A stretch of DNA of 64,000 nucleotides from Nitrososphaerota archaeon (GTDB lineage Archaea; Thermoproteota; Nitrososphaeria; Nitrososphaerales; Nitrosopumilaceae): NCBI GenBank assembly GCA_028866895.1, contig JAGWHF010000003.1:79989-143988 (forward strand). Reading direction: 5' to 3'. Shown piece by piece: positions 61,122-64,000 of the stretch; positions within the stretch are counted from its first letter, which is position 1; each line of letters begins with the position of its first letter. The position numbers and the translations under genes are program-made. Below the pieces are notes generated by a model that saw only the letters and a program-made list of their open reading frames with translations, had not been told where the DNA came from and searched no databases.

Positions 61122-62354
61122 ATGGTCGTAGTCATCGATTCCCAAGTAGCGGGAATTTCTGGAGACATGTTTCTTTCCGCGCTTGTCAACTTGGGGGCAA
61201 GTAAATCCAAGATAGTTGACGGCGTCAAGTCCTGCGAAAACTATCTCAAGGGCTCCAGAATCAAGTCCATGGAATTCCAGAGGACTGTAAAACACGGGAC
61301 CGGGGCCACCATGTTGGTCCTCGATGTACAAGAGGAACACCACGAGAGGAAGGGAATCGAGATTCAGGATTGCATACTTCAGACATCGGACAGGATCGGC
61401 CTTTCCCAGAATGCCAAAGTATTTGCCAAAGAGACCATCAAGTCCCTCATCAAGGCGGAATCGAAAATTCATGAAGAGCCCGTAGAGTCAGTTCATTTCC
61501 ACGAGGCGTCAAGCATCGATACCGTTGTGGACATCATAGGCTCGGCCATAGCACTTGACGATTTAGGGTTATTTTCAGAAGAGATAGTATCAACCCCGGT
61601 CGCGGTAGGAGGGGGTACAATGACTTTTTCACACGGGACCACATCCAATCCCGCAAGCGCAATACTAGAGGTTTTCAGGAATTCCGGGATCATGATAGTA
61701 GGCGGAAGTGTAGGTCAGGAACTTACCACCCCCACAGGAGCAAGCCTTCTTGCAAATATTGCCGGCCGGTGTTCCGAATTCTATCCCCCAATGAAGGTAG
61801 GAGCTGTCGGCTATGGTGCTGGAAGCAAGGATTTCGAGGGCTTCCCCAACGTACTGAAGATAGTGAGGGGGGAGGCTGCCCATCAGTTTGAACATGATAC
61901 TGTCCATGTTGTCGAGACAAACCTCGACGACGTTTCAGGTGAGATAATAGGCCACATGATTGACAGGCTGTCCTCCCTTGGAGCAAGAGATGTCACGGTA
62001 GCTCCCGCAATAACAAAGAAGAACAGACCCGCCAGCCTTGTTTCCGTGATATGCGACCAGTCCAACCTTAACGAGATAATAAATGCCATAGTTTCCGAGA
62101 CTGGAACTCTGGGCTTGAGGATAACTTCCGCCAGCCGCTACCTAGTCCCAAGGACCATTGTCACAGTACCAATAGACATAAACGGCAGAAACTTTACCGT
62201 GCAATGCAAGATTGCCAAGGGCGTGGACGGCAGTAGCAGTTTCAAGGTGGAGGCTGACAACATAAAGGCTATCTCACAAGCGCTTGGAATATCCTTCAGG
62301 GACGCCAATACATTGGTTATTACGGAGGTTAGGCGAAAGATACACCTGAAATGA
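61122..62354 (+). CDS. larC: LarC, nickel insertion protein
   Basis: This 410-aa CTP-dependent cyclometallase inserts nickel into the pincer nucleotide. It begins I-D-S-Q-V-A-G-I-S-G-D-M-F, has a central His-rich segment (V-H-F-H-E-A-S-S-I-D-T-V-V-D), G-T-T-S-N-P-A-S-A and the C-terminal E-T-N-L-D-D-V-S-G-E. It is one continuous frame; in Lactobacillus plantarum the gene is split into larC1/larC2 by a programmed frameshift. TTTATATT (61091-61098) lies 23 nt upstream, so the start is leaderless. It overlaps larE by 4 bp. Confidence 0.9.
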   Translation: MVVVIDSQVAGISGDMFLSALVNLGASKSKIVDGVKSCENYLKGSRIKSMEFQRTVKHGTGATMLVLDVQEEHHERKGIEIQDCILQTSDRIGLSQNAKVFAKETIKSLIKAESKIHEEPVESVHFHEASSIDTVVDIIGSAIALDDLGLFSEEIVSTPVAVGGGTMTFSHGTTSNPASAILEVFRNSGIMIVGGSVGQELTTPTGASLLANIAGRCSEFYPPMKVGAVGYGAGSKDFEGFPNVLKIVRGEAAHQFEHDTVHVVETNLDDVSGEIIGHMIDRLSSLGARDVTVAPAITKKNRPASLVSVICDQSNLNEIINAIVSETGTLGLRITSASRYLVPRTIVTVPIDINGRNFTVQCKIAKGVDGSSSFKVEADNIKAISQALGISFRDANTLVITEVRRKIHLK

Positions 62355-63151
62355 GCAAGCTAGATCTCCTAATCAGATGGTTCGACGGAAGGGGAAGCGT
62401 CATGGTGGCACTTTCCGGCGGCGTTGACAGCGCCCTTGTGGCCTATGCCGCCTACAAATCAATTGGAGTTATGGCCACGGCCGTCACCGCAGACTACAAG
62501 ACGCTCGCACAGGACGAGTTGAATTCTGCAAGGATGATCTGTTCCGAGATTGGCATACCGCACATAATTACAGAATACAATGAGCTTGAAAACCCGGATT
62601 TTGTAAAGAATGACAAGACCCGCTGCTTCCACTGCAGGACGCAGCTGGCCTCACATCTGGTGGAAATTGCATCAAGTAAGGGAATATCCACGATTGTAGA
62701 CGGCACAAACCTTGACGACTTGGGCGAATACAGACCGGGAATAGCTGCGCTGCGTGAGGGCGGAGTGCTGAGCCCTTTGGTAGAGGTAGGACTTGCAAAG
62801 GCCGAGGTTCGAAATTTTGCACGAGAGGCTGGCCTCTCAGTTTATGACCGGCCATCAAACTCCTGTCTTGCATCAAGAATCCCATGGGGTCAGCAGGTTA
62901 CGGCTGAAAAACTTGTAATGATAGAGAAGGGCGAGAACATAGTAAAACACCTGCTGGGTGCAAGGCAGGTACGTGTGCGATACCTCGGCAACGAGGCTCG
63001 CGTGGAGATTGGACGGAACGAGCTGCATCTCCTCTCCGATAAGCCGAGGATCTCCCTTGTGAGGGAACGCCTGATGCAAATCGGATTTGAGCAGGTATCC
63101 ATAGATGAGGAAGGTTACAGGCCAGGAAAACTAAATGTGATTGTTGATTGA
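62351..63151 (+). CDS. larE: LarE, sacrificial sulfur transferase
   Basis: This 266-aa PP-loop protein (S-G-G-V-D-S at residues 22-27) adenylates the pincer precursor and transfers sulfur. The conserved cysteine Cys172 in S-N-S-C-L-A-S-R-I-P matches the sacrificial position known from Lactobacillus LarE. Two further cysteines (C-F-H-C, 92 and 95) lie in K-T-R-C-F-H-C-R. It overlaps larC at its start and the cysteine desulfurase at its end, by 4 bp each. Confidence 0.9.
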   Translation: MSKLDLLIRWFDGRGSVMVALSGGVDSALVAYAAYKSIGVMATAVTADYKTLAQDELNSARMICSEIGIPHIITEYNELENPDFVKNDKTRCFHCRTQLASHLVEIASSKGISTIVDGTNLDDLGEYRPGIAALREGGVLSPLVEVGLAKAEVRNFAREAGLSVYDRPSNSCLASRIPWGQQVTAEKLVMIEKGENIVKHLLGARQVRVRYLGNEARVEIGRNELHLLSDKPRISLVRERLMQIGFEQVSIDEEGYRPGKLNVIVD

Positions 63152-64000
63152 TATACCTAGACAACGCAGCGTCCACGCCTGTTCACCCCAAGGTGATAGA
63201 CAAGATGATCCCGTACCTTAAAGAGCAATATGGAAATCCCTCATCCATCCACAGGCTAGGACGAGCAGCCAACAGCGCGATTCAGAACGCAAGGAGAGAG
63301 ATAGCGGATCTGATCGGCGCCGATTCCAGGGAAATTCTCATTACTTCCGGAGGTACGGAATCAAACAACACGGCCGTCAATGGCATAATGCAGCATGGAA
63401 GGGGCAGGCATGTCATAACTTCTGCAATAGAACATGATGCTGTTCTTGAGCCCTGCAGGCGCCTTGAAAAGGATGGATGTAGAGTATCATACCTTCCCGT
63501 TGACTCCCAAGGACTTGTGAGTGTAGAGGATCTCAAACGTGAAATCTCAGAAGAGACGGCCCTTGTCACAATCATGTTGGCAAATAACGAGGTAGGCACG
63601 CTGCAGCCCATCAGGGAGCTGGCAGAGGTTGCCCGAAGCAAGGGCATAGTCTTCCACACTGATGCAGTACAGGCCGTGGGCAAGACACACATCAATGTTA
63701 ACGACCTCGGAGTGGACATGCTCTCCATCTCGTCCCACAAGATAAACGGCCCCAAGGGGGTTGGGGCCCTATACATAAGAAAGGGTGTCCCCATCACTCC
63801 TCTGATTCTTGGAGGTGGGCAGGAGATGGGTATGCGGTCAGGGACAGAGAATGTTGCGAGCATAGTAGGCTTTGGAGAGGCCTGTAAGATTGCAAGAGAG
63901 AACATGGAACAAAACATCATTCATTTCAGGAACCTTTCAGCCATCCTTTCCAGAAGAATCCTTAGCGAGATCCCAGCGACCACAATTAACGGCCATCCCC
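63148..64000 (+). CDS. cysteine desulfurase (NifS/IscS family), partial
   Basis: The frame starts at TTG, overlapping the larE stop by 4 bp, and runs off the right edge after 284 codons. It begins I-Y-L-D-N-A-A-S-T-P. It has the PLP-binding lysine in S-S-H-K-I-N-G-P-K-G, the histidine in E-H-D-A-V-L-E-P and A-N-N-E-V-G-T. The active-site cysteine loop lies beyond the window. It supplies persulfide sulfur for Fe-S clusters or thiolation. Overlap with larE suggests it may also re-sulfurate LarE, which is inference. Confidence 0.9.
   Translation, partial: MIYLDNAASTPVHPKVIDKMIPYLKEQYGNPSSIHRLGRAANSAIQNARREIADLIGADSREILITSGGTESNNTAVNGIMQHGRGRHVITSAIEHDAVLEPCRRLEKDGCRVSYLPVDSQGLVSVEDLKREISEETALVTIMLANNEVGTLQPIRELAEVARSKGIVFHTDAVQAVGKTHINVNDLGVDMLSISSHKINGPKGVGALYIRKGVPITPLILGGGQEMGMRSGTENVASIVGFGEACKIARENMEQNIIHFRNLSAILSRRILSEIPATTINGHP

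Overview
The window is archaeal and most likely comes from an ammonia-oxidiser-type thaumarchaeon (class Nitrososphaeria). The evidence is eukaryote-like ribosomal proteins (eL19, eL30, eL32, P1), unsplit RpoA and RpoB with RpoH, Spt5, SecE/Sec61-gamma, Cbf5, archaeal AlaRS and LeuRS, an intron-containing tRNA, TATA boxes about 23-26 nt upstream of leaderless starts, and PEFG-CTERM surface proteins, which are described mainly from Thaumarchaeota. GC content looks moderate in the core, which suggests the Nitrososphaera side of the class rather than the low-GC marine lineages, but this is a weak inference.

Layout. Positions 1-5.5 kb are visibly AT-rich and look like an integrated mobile element: a HEPN-like protein, two membrane proteins, an operon of AbrB-like regulator, small Cys-rich protein and HUH (rolling-circle) replication initiator, a divergent unknown gene, and a tyrosine integrase with a tRNA T-arm-like 11-mer at its 3' end. 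Positions 5.5-11.7 kb hold the distal spc operon on the minus strand: uL18-uS5-uL30-uL15-SecY-Adk-Cmk-Cbf5 and a small anchored beta-sandwich protein. Positions 11.8-15.4 kb carry prefoldin alpha, FtsY with an unusual repeat-bearing C-terminal extension, ornithine carbamoyltransferase and superoxide dismutase. Positions 15.8-27.6 kb carry a subtilisin-like secreted protease, PEP carboxykinase, eL32-eL19 (detached from the spc operon), a DNA alkyltransferase, D-aminoacyl-tRNA deacylase, a zinc-ribbon/USP fusion, SecE-Spt5-uL11, an Lrp regulator, uL1-uL10 and an inverted P1 gene.

Positions 27.7-38.6 kb hold AlaRS-LeuRS, a geranylgeranyl-reductase-like flavoprotein, a Cys-cluster protein, a PAP2 phosphatase, an aldo-keto reductase and a zinc alcohol dehydrogenase. 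Positions 38.6-42.2 kb are gene-poor, with a stand-alone RAM domain, a secreted poly-glutamine protein and a secreted pentapeptide-repeat protein. A tRNA-Gln(CUG) with two predicted introns follows. Positions 42.5-51.8 kb are the transcription/translation operon rpoH-rpoB-rpoA-eL30-nusA-uS12-uS7 (minus strand).

Positions 52.1-56.1 kb hold four tandem PEFG-CTERM surface-protein genes that share promoter, signal-peptide and C-terminal DNA through near-perfect repeats. Positions 56.5-64 kb hold a radical SAM protein, a VIT1/CCC1-type transporter, malate dehydrogenase and a nickel-pincer cofactor set (larB, larC, larE) that runs into a cysteine desulfurase cut by the window edge.

The most interesting regions are the PEFG-CTERM array (signs of recent duplication or gene conversion plus a shared promoter element), the HUH-Rep/AbrB/integrase element, the two-intron tRNA-Gln, the FtsY tail and the poly-Q secreted protein. 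All calls come from reading the sequence and from knowledge of the families; no database search was run.
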